64,000 nucleotides of DNA from Nautilus pompilius (lineage: Eukaryota; Mollusca; Cephalopoda; Nautilida; Nautilidae), in NCBI GenBank assembly GCA_018389105.1, contig JACATO010000089.1, positions 186,001 through 250,000 on the forward strand. The letters run 5' to 3'. The position numbers and the translations under genes are program-made. Shown in pieces: positions 1-12,389 of this stretch; the first letter of the stretch is position 1; each line of letters begins with the position of its first letter. The notes under the pieces are model-generated. The model worked only from the letters and a program-made list of their open reading frames with translations, was not told where the DNA came from and searched no databases.

Positions 1-580
1 TGAGAGAAAGCTGCAAGCAGAGTTTCTGATCAGAAGTGATGCTGCTAAGAATTTTCACAATGAGTAGAACAATCTAATCAGAATAGAAAACCATCTATGT
101 AAAGAGAGGCAAAGCCTAATTACCAGAAAGATGCTCTGAAAATCAAATAACTAAAACATCAGTATTACCAATGTCAAAAATGATGCAACACCAAAATTTA
201 ACAGAAAGCATCAATAAACTTGATTTTATCCATCTACAGTAGTTACAGAATAAAAACTAACCTTTTAAAAAAACTTAGATGTACAATTCTGTGATGCAAA
301 ATAAATCCATTGTTTTCAAATGAAAAAAACAAAAAAACTTTTGACTTAAGTCTGATTAGTTTAGTTAGTTAATACAATGATGCCATTATGGTCTATACAA
401 AATCTGTTGTCTACACACATACAAACACACACACACATCATTCGGGATGAAGTATATTTTTATTAATGGTGTTCTTTCTCCCAGGATATTCATAATTATT
501 CATCTCTTAACCACTAGTTCATCATGAAATTGATATTTAATTTAATACTCTTTAAGTAAAATAAGTTTCTAATAACTTAC
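1..580. other. AT-rich sequence, no gene seen
   Basis: Unique AT-rich DNA with a short CA run near 420-437. No supported reading frame. A donor-like site on the minus strand lies at 579-580 but the exon it would end is weak (see rejected items). Confidence 0.5.
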
Positions 581-699
581 CTGAATTAATAATGTCAAAT
601 AAATTTCAGCAAATTTAAATTGCATTATTTGCTTCTCAAAGATGAGGAGGACATAGCTCTCCTACTGAGGAAACCATAGTTGCAAATAATGCTGCATGG

Positions 700-2608
700 T
701 GTCTGGTTGGTTGTATGCCATTGTTGTATGTAGTAATGTATTGCCTCTGGTTGGTTGTATGCCACTACTGTGTATAGTAATGTATTGCCTCTGGTTGGTT
801 GTATGGCCACTGCTGTGTATAGTAATGTATTGCCTCTGCTTGGTTGTATGCCACTACTGTGTATAGTAATGTATTGCCTCTGCCTGGTTGTATGCCACTA
901 CTGTGTATAGTAATGTATTGCCTCTGGTTGGTTGTATGCCACTACTGTGTATAGTAATGTATTGCCTCTGGTTGGTTGTATGCCACTACTGTGTATAGTA
1001 ATGTATTGCCTCTGGTTGGTTGTATGCCACTACTGTGTATAGTAATGTATTGCCTCTGCCTGGTTGTATGCCACTACTGTGTATAGTAATGTATTGCCTC
1101 TGGTTGGTTGTATGCCACTGCTGTGTATAGTAATGTATTGACTCTGCCTGGTTGTATGCCACTGCTGTGTATAGTAATGTATTGCCTCTGCCTGGTTGTA
1201 TGCCACTACTGTGTATAGTAATGTATTGCCTCTGGTTGGTTGTATGCCACTACTGTGTATAGTAATGTATTGCCTCTGGTTGGTTGTATGCCACTACTGT
1301 GTATAGTAATGTATTGCCTCTGCCTGGTTGTATGCCACTACTGTGTATAGTAATGTATTGCCTCTGGTTGGTTGTATGCCACTGCTGTGTATAGTAATGT
1401 ATTGCCTCTGCTTGGTTGTATGCCACTACTGTGTATAGTAATGTATTGACTCTGCCTGGTTGTATGCCACTACTGTGTATAGTAATGTATTGCCTCTGGT
1501 TGGTTGTATGCCACTACTGTGTATAGTAATGTATTGCCTCTGCCTGGTTGTATGCCACTACTGTGTATAGTAATGTATTGCCTCTGGTTGGTTGTATGCC
1601 ACTGCTGTGTATAGTAATGTATTGCCTCTGCTTGGTTGTATGCCACTACTGTGTATAGTAATGTATTGACTCTGCCTGGTTGTATGCCACTACTGTGTAT
1701 AGTAATGTATTGCCTCTGGTTGGTTGTATGCCACTACTGTGTATAGTAATGTATTGCCTCTGCCTGGTTGTATGCCACTACTGTGTATAGTAATGTATTG
1801 CCTCTGGTTGGTTGTATGCCACTACTGTGTATAGTAATGTATTGCCTCTGGTTGGTTGTATGCCACTGCTGTGTATAGTAATGTATTGCCTCTGCTTGGT
1901 TGTATGCCACTACTGTGTATAGTAATGTATTGACTCTGCCTGGTTGTATGCCACTACTGTGTATAGTAATGTATTGCCTCTGGTTGGTTGTATGCCACTA
2001 CTGTGTATAGTAATGTATTGCCTCTGGTTGGTTGTATGCCACTGCTGTGTATAGTAATGTATTGCCTCTGCTTGGTTGTATGCCACTACTGTGTATAGTA
2101 ATGTATTGACTCTGCCTGGTTGTATGCCACTACTGTGTATAGTAATGTATTGCCTCTGGTTGGTTGTATGCCACTACTGTGTATAGTAATGTATTGCCTC
2201 TGCCTGGTTGTATGCCACTGCTGTGTATAGTAATGTATTGCCTCTGGTTGGTTGTATGCCACTACTGTGTATAGTAATGTATTGCCTCTGGTTGGTTGTA
2301 TGCCACTGCTGTGTATAGTAATGTATTGCCTCTGGTTGGTTGTATGCCATTGCTGTGTATAGTAATGTATTGCCTCTGGTTGGTTGTATGCCACTGCTGT
2401 GTATAGTAATGTATTGCCTCTGGTTGGTTGTATGCCACTACTGTGTATAGTAATGTATTGCCTCTGGTTGGTTGTATGCCACTACTGTGTATAGTAATGT
2501 ATTGCCTCTGGTTGGTTGTATGCCACTGCTGTGTATAGTAATATATTGCCTCTGCTTGGTTGTATGCCACTGCTCTATATAGTGATGTATTGTGTCTGGT
2601 TGGTTGTC
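700..2608. repeat. 44-bp minisatellite, about 43 copies
   Basis: A 44-bp unit is repeated head to tail about 43 times. Each unit carries the landmarks GGTTGTATGCCACTACTG and TATAGTAATGTATTGCCTCT. Units differ mainly at the join (GGTTGG, GCCTGG, GCTTGG, or GACTCTGCCTGG) and at ACTACT versus ACTGCT. The edges are more degenerate: ATTGTTGTATG at about 718 and CTCTATATAGTG at about 2574. As 44 is not a multiple of three, the minus strand reads through all three frames, giving a false 132-bp peptide period. Whether the minus frame stays open depends on the unit: ACTACT gives CAGTAG (stop) and ACTGCT gives CAGCAG. It is not a gene. Variant order suggests recent local amplification. Confidence 0.97.
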
Positions 2609-2609
2609 A

Positions 2610-4990
2610 TTGTTGCACAAGATAGCATACTTTATGGTATTCATAGGGGTTTTTAATTCACTACTTTTATCTTACTTTGACCTTAAGGCAGCTCAAAAAG
2701 TTAAGATAGAGATTTTCAAAGTACTGATACAAGAATATCTAACAAACTACTGCATTTCACAATATGCAATTAGTTATTTTAGCATTAAAATTTAATTATA
2801 AATAGTAGCAATGAATGCTAAAACCATGTTCATTCAGAAATTTTTGGAGGATGTTAGGAAAAATTTTAATTTTTATTAAAGCAACATGCATATCTATTAC
2901 TTTAGTCGCCCTATATAAACAAAAACATTTTGTTTTTAATTATATATAGATACTCTGCAATATTTATTTTTATATTTCCCTAGCCTTAATGTCGTATCTC
3001 TGTCCATACTGGGTCATAACTGAAATACAATGCTATCATCATAAAATAAACCAAGAAGCTTTCCAAAAAACAAATTTTTTTTTTAAAAACACAGATTAAA
3101 GACAAAAAATTTTGCAGGCTTTTAAAAATAGGGTAAATTCACCAAGGTTTCTAAACATCACAATGCACGAGTTCACTGCTGTTTTCATTCCTCTATGTCG
3201 ACAAGGGAATAAACCTTCACCAGTTTATTCTAATAAGCTGCGCACCAAAACACGTTGTAACAATTACAAAGGGAGCTTTCAGGGATGTTTGCTTGGCTTG
3301 CAGCCAATTGGGGAGAAAAGAAACATTTTTTTTCTCCTTTACACAGTTCTCCCCCCTTCGCTAAAATCCACTTGTCTGCAATCTCAGCTGCTGAGACTGC
3401 GTCTCCAAGATTTTTAAATAACTGCTAGACTTGCATCGTCTTGTGTCTCCATCTTCATCACAGCCAAAAAGCTGCAATTATTCAAGAAAACAAACAAACA
3501 AAAAAAACAAAAGCGGACAAGAAAGCATTGTTCTCTTCAGTGTGGCCTTTTCATATTCCAGAATCCCACTGAATTACCCACACGGATGGATGATGGGGAA
3601 TCTGCAGTGGTGACCGAGGGTCTTCTCATACAAAAGTGAATTGAATGCTGTCTTTTTTTCAAATTGCATATACAGTAAGCTAAGTTTCAACCCAGTCCTC
3701 CCCCATCACTGGCTGTCAGGAGATAATAATAGTAAATAAATAATAAATTAGTTGCCATAATACTCTTAAATCTGAAAAAAAATAACTCCATGACCTTCAT
3801 TTAGAGCTCCTAAAAATAATTCATATTATATAAAATATAAGGAAGCATTAATGCTAATAAAACTACAGTTATAAATGCAGTTTCTCTTATCTTCTCTCAA
3901 ATTTTACAAGACTATAAGAGATTTTTTTTAAAATAATTTTTCTTTTATAAATATTTTTAAAGAAGATTCTACAGATAAAAAAACAAAACAACATCTGCTT
4001 AAACTAGGTTATAAAGGGAGATTATTCACCAGGTAGAAAAAAGAATTGGTTGTCTTCCCTTGGTTTTTAAAATATACTGTTGTTATTTAAATGATTATGT
4101 CTCCTGATTCTATAAACCCGTGCTAACTGGTTATTTCAGATATAAATACTATTTGGTGGGTTTAAACATTCTGATACAAACACAACAACATGCCAGACCA
4201 AATAAAAATATTAAATTTTCCCAGCTCATCCATTAGACATCTGAGTAGCAAAGGTTTTGAGCATGCAGACAGTAACAGATCGGTTTGGTTATTTAAAAAT
4301 GCTAGATGTCATAATTATAAACTAGCTAAAATATTAACTTAACTTACAAATAATAAAAACATTTTTTTCAGCAATAGATTTGTAAAAACACAGAGTGAAA
4401 TCCCAGTGGAGGTTGTTCGTTGTGACAATGTAAACTAATTTGAAAATCAAATTAAAGGCTATTCTCCTTAGGAGCCTGTATAAATAACCCTTCTTCCTTG
4501 TAACTAAATTTAGCATAATGAGTTTGTTTTGCTTTTTTAAAAATTTTACACACCAAGCTAAAAGAAAAACAAAATACTGATATTCAAATAAGAAATGAAA
4601 TTGTTCATTCTAGTGTTTATAAATATGGAGAAAAATTTGCATAATAAAAGTTCTGTAGTTTACATATACCTAATAATATGGTGCTTTAATTCCATTATTA
4701 ATTAAGCATTTCAAATACTAATATTTTTTTAAAGCAAGATATACATATGCCATCAATGGCTATTTCTCAGTAAAACACACATAATAATAATAATGATAAT
4801 ACTAATACTAATAATACTAATTTAATTCATTCAGCAGGGAGCTAAGAAAAATAAGAACTTAACAAACCAATTTTAACATTAATTCTTTTTTAAAAAAAAG
4901 ATCAAAACATAGTGTTGTTTGGAAATAGTCAGGTTCGGAAAAACAAGAAATGTGCTAATCCCACTAAATATATACTGTTTCATGTACTAG
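2610..4990. other. AT-rich intron-like sequence
   Basis: No supported gene. The patch 3112-3640 is less AT-rich and has short open frames on the plus strand, but there is no splice-site support or protein-like continuity. The rest is AT-rich DNA with A/T runs and a short TAA-type repeat near 4780-4820. Confidence 0.45.
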
Positions 4991-4995
4991 CAAAG

Positions 4996-5042
4996 ATCAA
5001 ATAAAACCCAGCTGAAAATAGTGTGACCAGCTTTCATTTGAA
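4996..5042. mobile_element. Short palindromic element, internally deleted copy
   Basis: TCAAATAAAACCCAGCTG on the left is mirrored by CAGCTTTCATTTGAA on the right, giving a near-perfect hairpin. The same arms bound three longer copies (62-63 bp) at 8515, 49520 and 54643. This copy lacks part of the middle. It is non-coding and looks like a very small MITE or foldback element. Confidence 0.6.
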
Positions 5043-5081
5043 TGTCCTTAAAGATTTTCATTTGTTGTTTGATGGCTTTAA

Positions 5082-6845
5082 CCCCTTAGCATTTAAACCA
5101 GCCAAACACGGGCAAAAAAAAAAAATTATCTGTACATGTTCATTCCAGCCCCTGCCTGCTTTGACAAGTTGTCTCTAGCAACAGAAGTAAACGCTCCAAG
5201 TCACGCAGGAAATGACATTTTTGGTGAGATTTGAAACACATATTTACATCCACCATTTGCAGTCAAAATCTTAAGGGGAAACATCTTTGAAGTTGAAAGA
5301 TAACCAAGTAAAAAAAAAAATTTAATATAAGTAAGTGAACATTGTGTTCACAAAGAGGGAATCAAGTGACAGTGAATGAGATTGTGAAGGATTTACCAGA
5401 GGGGAAGCACAAGAAGTTGTAGAAAAATTCAAGAGACAAGAAGAGGAAGCTTTAGATGAATTAAATATTGATCTTTCTGAACCAGAAAGTGAGGATGACT
5501 ATCCATATTCTGACAACAAAATGGATGCTAATGATGACCCAGTGTTGCATAATTTAAATGCAGAGTATCCTTGTGATCTAAATGATGAGAATATTTAGTA
5601 GATTTTGTGGAAAATACAGGCCCTGTGCACAAGCTACCATTAGATGCAAATCCTATAGATTGTTTTTTATCTCAAAAGTTTTTTTTAAAACATTTTCCAT
5701 AGAAACAAACAGACACACAGAGCAGGAAAAGAAATAAAAAAAGGGCCAGAACCAAGATGCAGCCGACTACAGCATCAGAACTGAGAGCATGCACTGTCAT
5801 CAATATTATGATGGGAGTAAAAAAAATGCCATGCATTTAGTGTTCCTGGAGTCCAAGAAAATAATATGGAGACCCATTACTCCTGAAATTATGTCAAATA
5901 CAATTTCTGAAACCTAATCGGTACTTTTATGTGAGGGATAACTAGGACACACCTGGATGTGACAATCCAAGGTATGACCTACTTAGAAGGGGAAACCTGC
6001 TCTTGATGATATAGTTCAAAGAGAAAATTTTCTTTAGAAAATATATGCCTGTGAAACCTATAAAATGGGTTATGAAAGTGTGGAACTTTGTGAAGCTTCA
6101 ACTAGCTATTGCTGCAACTTTGATTGTTACAAAGGTGACAGACAACATGGTCTTAATGTTGTTGTTGTTGTTGTTATTGTCTGGGAACTTTCTAAGCTGT
6201 TCCACAGAAAAAAATTATTTTTATTTATGGCAAATTCTTTCTGTTACTTTAGCCAAACACCTGCAGGTCGTTAATGCTGACACCTGTTCAACCATTATGG
6301 CTAATTGCAAAAGACTGCCTATTAAAGAAAAATTGAAAATAAAAAAAACAGGAGATATTTTGGAATTTCAAAAGAGAAATATGCTTGTAACAGTATACAA
6401 GGACAAGAGGCAATTAATTTTGTCTATCAAGATCATAGTCCCCCTATGGAGGTGAAGGAAAACTTACTTGTAATTTAGCACACAATCAACATATGGATGA
6501 GGTGGCCAACACAGATCATACTATCCAGTCAGCCATTCTAGCAAAAAAATGGTGGAGATATCTGATCTGGTTTATTATCAATCTGTCATTTGTGAATGCC
6601 TATATTGTTCACACCAGATCAAGGACAGACTTCCTCTACCAAAATGTTATAATCACCTATGATTCCAGGTGGATGCTGAGCAGTCAGTAGCAGGGTTCAC
6701 CTGTAGAAAGCATCAAGCAAGGAAGAATTCGAGAGAGGCTGATCAGAATATTCTGGCAGATCGGATGGATCCTCACAATTTCGAGGAAATAGAAGGTTGC
6801 AAGACAATATGTTAAGAATGTTCATGGCAAAAAAAAAAAACAACT
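5082..6845 (+). mobile_element. Decayed piggyBac element with transposase relic
   Basis: The left end starts CCCCTTAGCATTTAAACC directly after TTAA (5078-5081), the target site used by piggyBac. An acidic N-terminal stretch (about 5440-5600, rich in E and D, ending in a stop) precedes pieces of the transposase. These include TVINIMMGVKKMP near 5800, YMPVKPIKW near 6045, a block near 6290-6400 containing NCKRLPIKEK, and KWWRYLIWFIINLSFVNAY near 6550. The order matches the piggyBac DDE transposase. The frame shifts several times, for example within 6060-6200, and in-frame stops are present. In the C-terminal HMGGVDRAD-type motif the copy reads HMDEVANTD, so a catalytic Asp appears to be Ala. 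No matching right terminal repeat was found, so the 3' end is approximate. The element is dead. Confidence 0.8.
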
Positions 6846-6849
6846 GCTG

Positions 6850-8510
6850 GCAGACCTGTAAAAGCATCATTCAGGTGTGCCTTTTTGTGACATTTCTTTG
6901 TGCAAAATCTGTTGATTTAGTACACATCATTTATAGGTTAGAATACCTAATTTGTGCACATAATCAATAAAGTTCATTATCATTTACTTTTGTTTACCTT
7001 TATAAGTGTACAGAAATATAAATTTTGAACTTTCTGAATTTTATGTCATTTCAATATAATTTTAACTCTGCCAAAGTATGATCAAGTCAAGATGACCTTC
7101 AACAAACATTAATTATACTCTGAAAAATATGCATAGTAAAAGGGAAATAATACAGTCAGTTATTTATCTATTTTACCTGAAGCTGGTGACATCATTCAAC
7201 CAAATTCTAGGTGAGTTTCCAAAGTTTAGATGTTAATTTATAATTTTGTACATCATAATGCCAAGAAAACAAAGCCAAGGAATTTTTTTAAAACCCTTTT
7301 CATTAATTTTTTCAAAATAAAATACCTACAAATCTCTTAGTTACCTGTAATTATCACATCTTGATGTCACTTATAAGGTGTCATTTTAAAACGTGAAAAG
7401 ACAGAGGCATTACCATTCCATACCATGTCAATATTTTATCCATCTATCTTGTATAGTTGTAAAGATATGCCTTAAAAACTAAAGGTAAATGATTCTGTTA
7501 TTTTCACCCTATTTTATATAAATTGGCTTACTTAATTTAAACAAAGAGGTGTGAATCTTAATGTTTTAGCAACACAAAAAAACATTACTCTAGTAGCATC
7601 AATCACATAACTGATAAGACATAAGTTACTTCTGATTGTAGGGTGTCATTTATCCAAGAGGAGATTGCTCAAGAATAGTCTATCCCTATATAGCCACAAT
7701 ATTTCAGTTAAAAAAATTAATTTTTTTTAATATAAAAAAGATGGTTTTGTTTGATGTCTAGACAAGATAACTATACAGATAATATATGTAAATAAAGAAA
7801 ACAAAAGAGAGAAAAATGTATATAAATACAAAATCACAGAAACAAAAAGATACTGTTGTCATAAAATATGAAAAACAATCAAGAACATAAGCCATTGTGA
7901 TTGTGTTTACCTATAATTGGTTTTTATTAAGTAGGATGATTTTAAATGTTTCAGACAATGGAAAAAACTGAGCATTAACAATCTTATGCAATCACTGTGT
8001 TGATTTTTATTCATTGTGAAGAAGTATGAGATATATTCTTTCTTTGATTCATCATACATTTAATTACAACAAAAGAATTTTATCTCCCTTTTTGATTTTC
8101 TGTGTATCCAAGTACAACTAAATTATATATATGAAACTCATCAACAAAGACCTCTTCTGATCTGAGAAATAAAAGGAACAGAAGTAACTGAATCCATGCA
8201 GATTTTCAAAATCTCCTAGGTAGCTAATTTATATAATAAACCTTTAAACATCAGTGAAATTAGACTATATTCTGAAAGACAATTTGATTTCTGTATTTTT
8301 AAACGATTACTCCCCTTTATATTTATCTATATTTCCATCAAAATAACAAATTGTTAAAAATAATATTCTAAAATTAATTCATTTAAAAAATAAATATCTC
8401 TTCCTTAACAAAGAAAAAGATCCAGGTTGATATCTGATGCCAAAAGAATAGTTACATAATCTGATAGTTACATTTTTTTGAGAATACATATTTAAAGATG
8501 ATGTACTCAG
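6850..8510. other. AT-rich sequence, nothing recognised
   Basis: Unique AT-rich DNA with A/T runs. A plus-strand GTGAGT site at 7210 and weak minus-strand donors near 7175 and 7345 have no convincing exons attached. Confidence 0.45.
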
Positions 8511-8514
8511 AAAA

Positions 8515-8577
8515 TTCAAATAAAATCCAGTCGGATACAACTTAAAGCAATGCTATTTCAGCTGGAATTAATTTGAA
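8515..8577. mobile_element. Short palindromic element, full 63-bp copy
   Basis: Starts TTCAAATAAAATCCAG and ends GCTGGAATTAATTTGAA, so the two ends are imperfect inverted repeats of about 20 bp. The core AAAGCAATGCTATTTCAGC is shared with the copies at 45914 and 54643. It is non-coding. Confidence 0.7.
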
Positions 8578-9059
8578 AAAACAAAACAAATTAAAGCTAC
8601 AGATACCTTCAGTAATTAAAAGTGTCTAAACATTAAACCAGGAAACTAATTTCTTTAAAAAAAATAAACATTTTTATACAGAGAAATCAGAAAGTTTTCA
8701 ACCACCACATAGTAGTCAAGTCTTTTAAAAAAACACAGCTTGTTTCTGAGATGTGTTTACAAACTTGTAATTTGTTTGTTACCTGAGGTTTTCTTGAGTA
8801 ACAAATGCAATGTGAAAAGAAGTTTAACATTTCCACTTTCATATGATGATAATTTATTTTTAGTGAAGCATGAAAATCTCTGCCAAATAAATATTAAAGC
8901 AGATTTTAAGATCTGATTAAATTTAAATATGATTGAGAAGAGAATAATTTAACATGGATTACTTTGATCAAATAAATGGTTTGTATTGTGTAAAAGCTGC
9001 AAAAAAAACTTTAGTACAGATTATTTATTTTCCAAAATGAAAAGTTAATTTAGATGGGA

Positions 9060-9620
9060 AAAACTGAGTTCAACATTTCATTTCACTTAAGTCAACAGTC
9101 CACAGTATCAGTGTGAAGTTCAGAGCAACTATGGAATTAGAAATGGTTGTGTCCAAGAAAGACAACTGAAAGAACAGATTCTGTTTTTTGGGACTGTAAG
9201 ATGGAGAGATTTGGTCAGCTGGAATTGACAAAAGGAACTGGATGTGCATAAAAGGACATACTGCAAAAAAAACCCAATTACCATCAGTAAAGAGACTGTT
9301 CAAATAAAATGACATTTTTCAATAGGACAGTGATCCTAAGCATACCCAAAACTATGTAAAGGAGTTTTCATTAAAGAAAAAGGTAAATGTGCTGCAGTTT
9401 TCAGATCTAAACCCAGTTGAATGGCTGCATGAAGATATGAAGAGGAAACCAAAAAAAAATCTGTGTCAATGAGTCATTCAAGAACTGTCCTTGCCAAAGG
9501 ATGGCTTTTGCCTATGTCAAAACATTTGAAAGTTGTTATTAAAGCTATGGGTGGCCATACTAAATATTGATACTGATAAATTGTGATTATATAAACACAA
9601 AAACCAATATTATGCAAGTT
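9060..9620 (+). mobile_element. Tc1-like transposase relic
   Basis: The plus strand at 9318-9450 encodes the C-terminal catalytic part of a Tc1-family transposase. It reads DSDPKHTQNYVKEF (the second catalytic Asp with its usual PKHT neighbour), then LQFSDLNPVEWLHEDMKRK (the DLNPIE-type motif with the third acidic residue). The usual Ser-Pro-rich spacer before DLNP is shortened. A piece of the far C-terminus (SYGWPY, cf. the GG-TKY ending) follows in another frame near 9550. A stop sits just before DSDPKH. The N-terminal DNA-binding part is not recognisable upstream. Terminal repeats were not resolved. The antisense reading frame over 9070-9315 is a shadow. Confidence 0.75.
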
Positions 9621-9624
9621 TAAA

Positions 9625-10800
9625 CAATTAGTGGAATATTTGTTTGGCAGAAATTTTCATGCTGCAATAAGCAATACATAGTAATTTAAAGTGAAGATTA
9701 ACTAAACAAACTTGAAAATGTGTTATGGCTGACCAAATAAACATCTATAATAAATGTATTTTCTTTTTTTTTTAAAGTTCTGTCTTTCCTACATCTTACT
9801 GAATTTCTAAACCATTTTCAGTGTATCTGTATATCCAACTTTGTACCCCTTTTTCATCACATGAGCTGAAAATATTCAAAAAATTTACAGCCATTTCTGA
9901 TGGGGTAAAGATGGCACACTGCTTTCTCTTTAACATCCTGGCCCTATGTAGTAGCAATCAGAACACTACCAGCAAAACTTATTGGAAATCATTAGAAAAA
10001 TATTGTAAAAAAGCCCTTATAAAGAAACAGGCTGGTACAGAAGAGCAAAAGAAATCACAACAAGCATCTTTCCAGACCTTTCTTCTCTAAGTATCATTAA
10101 ACTAGGATATTTGTATGCATTCCCCACCCTTAATTTTAACAGCTAATCATCCATCTTTTATTCGTATTTTACTGATGTTATTATAACAGTTAGTGTATCA
10201 CTTTATTTGTTTTTACATCTCCAGCTTAAAATGTGTGACACTCTTAATTTAAAAAGAAGTTAAACTATTGATTTTATAACTTTCACATAAAGCTTTAGAT
10301 AATCAAAGCAGCAAGGAGTTTTGAAATATATAAAGTCCCCCTTTGTCTTAAAATGTTCACTGGGCAGATTCTTAATACCAATGATCACTTATTTCCCACT
10401 ATCTCTGGTGAGCCAGTTCACCAATAAAGTCATAACTCATATAAACTGACATTTATGCAGTACTTCTCTAAACAAAATGGCTTCCTTCCCTTCTTGTAGT
10501 AAGTAAACTAATTTATTTATGTCACACAACTGCCTGCATACAATTAGATTCAATTTACATTTTGTTCTTAGGTTTCGTTTTTTTTTTGGCCGCCTAAAGA
10601 TTTTGCTTCTATGACTGATGTTGTTATCTCAAGTGATATTACACAAGCTTGGGATAAAAAATTTCTCTTTCCAGTAGTTTCTTTGTTATGCAAATCCAAA
10701 CCAGAAGTGGTAAAAATGCTAAGAACAAAATAAAGAACACACCAGTGAATATGCTTTGTTTAGATATTATTTAGGAAAAAAAAAACACAACTAAAAAAAT
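9625..10800. other. AT-rich sequence, no supported gene
   Basis: A plus-strand frame at 9821-10090 (89 codons) has no ATG-supported context, splice evidence or recognisable motif. The rest is unique AT-rich DNA. Confidence 0.4.
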
Positions 10801-10889
10801 GCTTGTCAAATACAGAAAAGAACTGGAAGAAAATGTCCTCAAAGCATACTTCTTTAGGAAAATATATCGTTAAACCGCACGTCCCAAAA

Positions 10890-11150
10890 ATAAAAAAAAG
10901 GGGGACAAACAAAAAAGCCAGCAGTAGACATCTGGCAAAGCAGTCTCCTAATGTGCGTTTTAAAGTTCTTGCCATCAACAGGTTTGTTGCTGGAAGCAAT
11001 ATGGTTGCCAGCCATAATGTTTTAATGCAAATCAATTTACCACAGCAATCATCGTCATGACCTTTGGCACAGCTTTTGCTGGGCATCCCTACTAGTACCT
11101 GAGGCCAGTTAGCTATCATGGAGCCCCTTGGCAACAATTGCAGCAGAGCA
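10890..11150. promoter_or_regulatory. Candidate constrained non-coding block
   Basis: This stretch is richer in GC than its surroundings and open on both strands, but neither translation has recognisable domains. It contains the octamer ATGCAAAT (11025-11032, the POU-factor site), a TGACCTTTGGCA nuclear-receptor-like half site (11058-11069) and repeated TTGCTGG/GCAACA words. Such composition in a gene-poor intron-like region is typical of enhancers. It could instead be an old unrecognised repeat. This is inference from composition and motifs only. Confidence 0.25.
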
Positions 11151-11605
11151 ACAGAGCCATAGGCTGCCTCTTGCGCATTTAAATTACACTACTACTTACT
11201 GTTTCATATCCTGCTTATAGCAAAAACATCTTCAGAAACATTTTTCCTTTTTTTTCTTCTTTCCAATTCTATCTTTGTTTTATATTTTGTTGTTGTTGTT
11301 TTGGGGGGGGGCAGAATGTGAAAAACAGAGTTTCTTTCATCTCACAAGGTGTCATTATGAAGAAAATACATAATAAATTTATACAGCAAGTAATTAAAAT
11401 TCTGCTTACCATGTAGAGAATGTGCACATGCAAAAAGGAAAAAAAAAAAATGTCCATTGTATCGGCGAGTAAATGTTTGGACTTGAGGATTCATTGTCAT
11501 TTAGTCAAAAACAACCTTAACTGGACATAGGTTCGGCATAGATGACATCCATTCCTCAGGTTATTCTGACCCCAAATTAAAAATTAAAGGCATTCTATTT
11601 ACCAG

Positions 11606-11770
11606 AAACCCTAAACATGACCCACCCTCATCTCTCTCTCTCTCTCTCTGAACACTAACCCTGACCCACCCTCATCTCTCTCTCTCTCTGAACCCTAAAC
11701 ATGACCCACCCTCATCTCTCTCTCTCTCTCTGAACCCTAAACATGATCCACCCTCATCTCTCTCTATCAT
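11606..11770. repeat. 42-bp minisatellite, four copies, with CT tracts
   Basis: Four head-to-tail copies of AACCCTAAACATGACCCACC followed by CTCA and a variable CT tract. One copy reads AACACTAACCCTGACCC. The CT part varies in length between copies, as expected from slippage. It is non-coding. Confidence 0.9.
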
Positions 11771-12290
11771 TGTTAATAAATTTTTATACACTAATAGATA
11801 ATACATGAAATCTGTGTATGAACTAAGATGGGTCAATGCCAATAATTATAATAGATTAAGCTTTTTTTAAAAAAATTAGTCCCAAAATTGAAATGAATTT
11901 TTCCATATAGCTGCCAATTTTATTAATATTATCATCAATTTTAAAATTTGGCAAAAGAGGGAGGGAGGGAGGGGTTGGTAAAAAAAACAAACACGAAACA
12001 AATCAACAGATTTAAGGGTCTAGATTTTCTAATAACCACCTGGAAGAGGATAACGCCAACTTTTTCTAAACCTGCTAAAATTTAAAGAGAAGTAGAAATG
12101 AATTAATCAAGAACTGCTGCCAGTCTAAAAGAGAAGGAACAGCGGAGCACCGTGAATGATTCACACAAAAGCTAAAAGGCGTGAGAAAAACACGTGGTAA
12201 AGCAGTGTAAACAAAGTCCAACTTATCGGTGTAACTGGTTCGCACCTGCATTTCACTAAATTAACCAACTTGGTTTATAGTTAATGGCGA

Positions 12291-12313
12291 ACACACACAC
12301 ACACACACACACA
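12291..12313. repeat. CA microsatellite
   Basis: About eleven AC dinucleotides. Confidence 0.95.
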
Positions 12314-12389
12314 ATTCTGGGGTTTTTTTTTCCAATCCATGTAAGAAGATAACATCTATATGTACATTTGGTTTCTCTTCTGTCGTCAG

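Noticed and set aside
581-661. 81-nt minus-strand exon candidate (ESYVLLIFEKQIMQF)
   Set aside because: Good GTAAGT donor, but the acceptor would need a TAG just after a better CAG, and the first site gives an immediate stop.
2086-2570. Two 102-codon frames on the minus strand with Gln/Tyr/His-rich repeats
   Set aside because: They are read-through of the 44-bp array. The two frames are out of phase with each other and merely reflect repeat variants without stops.
9070-9315. 81-codon minus frame with strong acceptor
   Set aside because: Antisense to the Tc1 relic. It shows that good acceptors occur by chance here.
10760-11137. 125-codon minus frame and overlapping plus frame
   Set aside because: Hydrophobic low-complexity tail from T-rich DNA; no motif. 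Better seen as a non-coding block.
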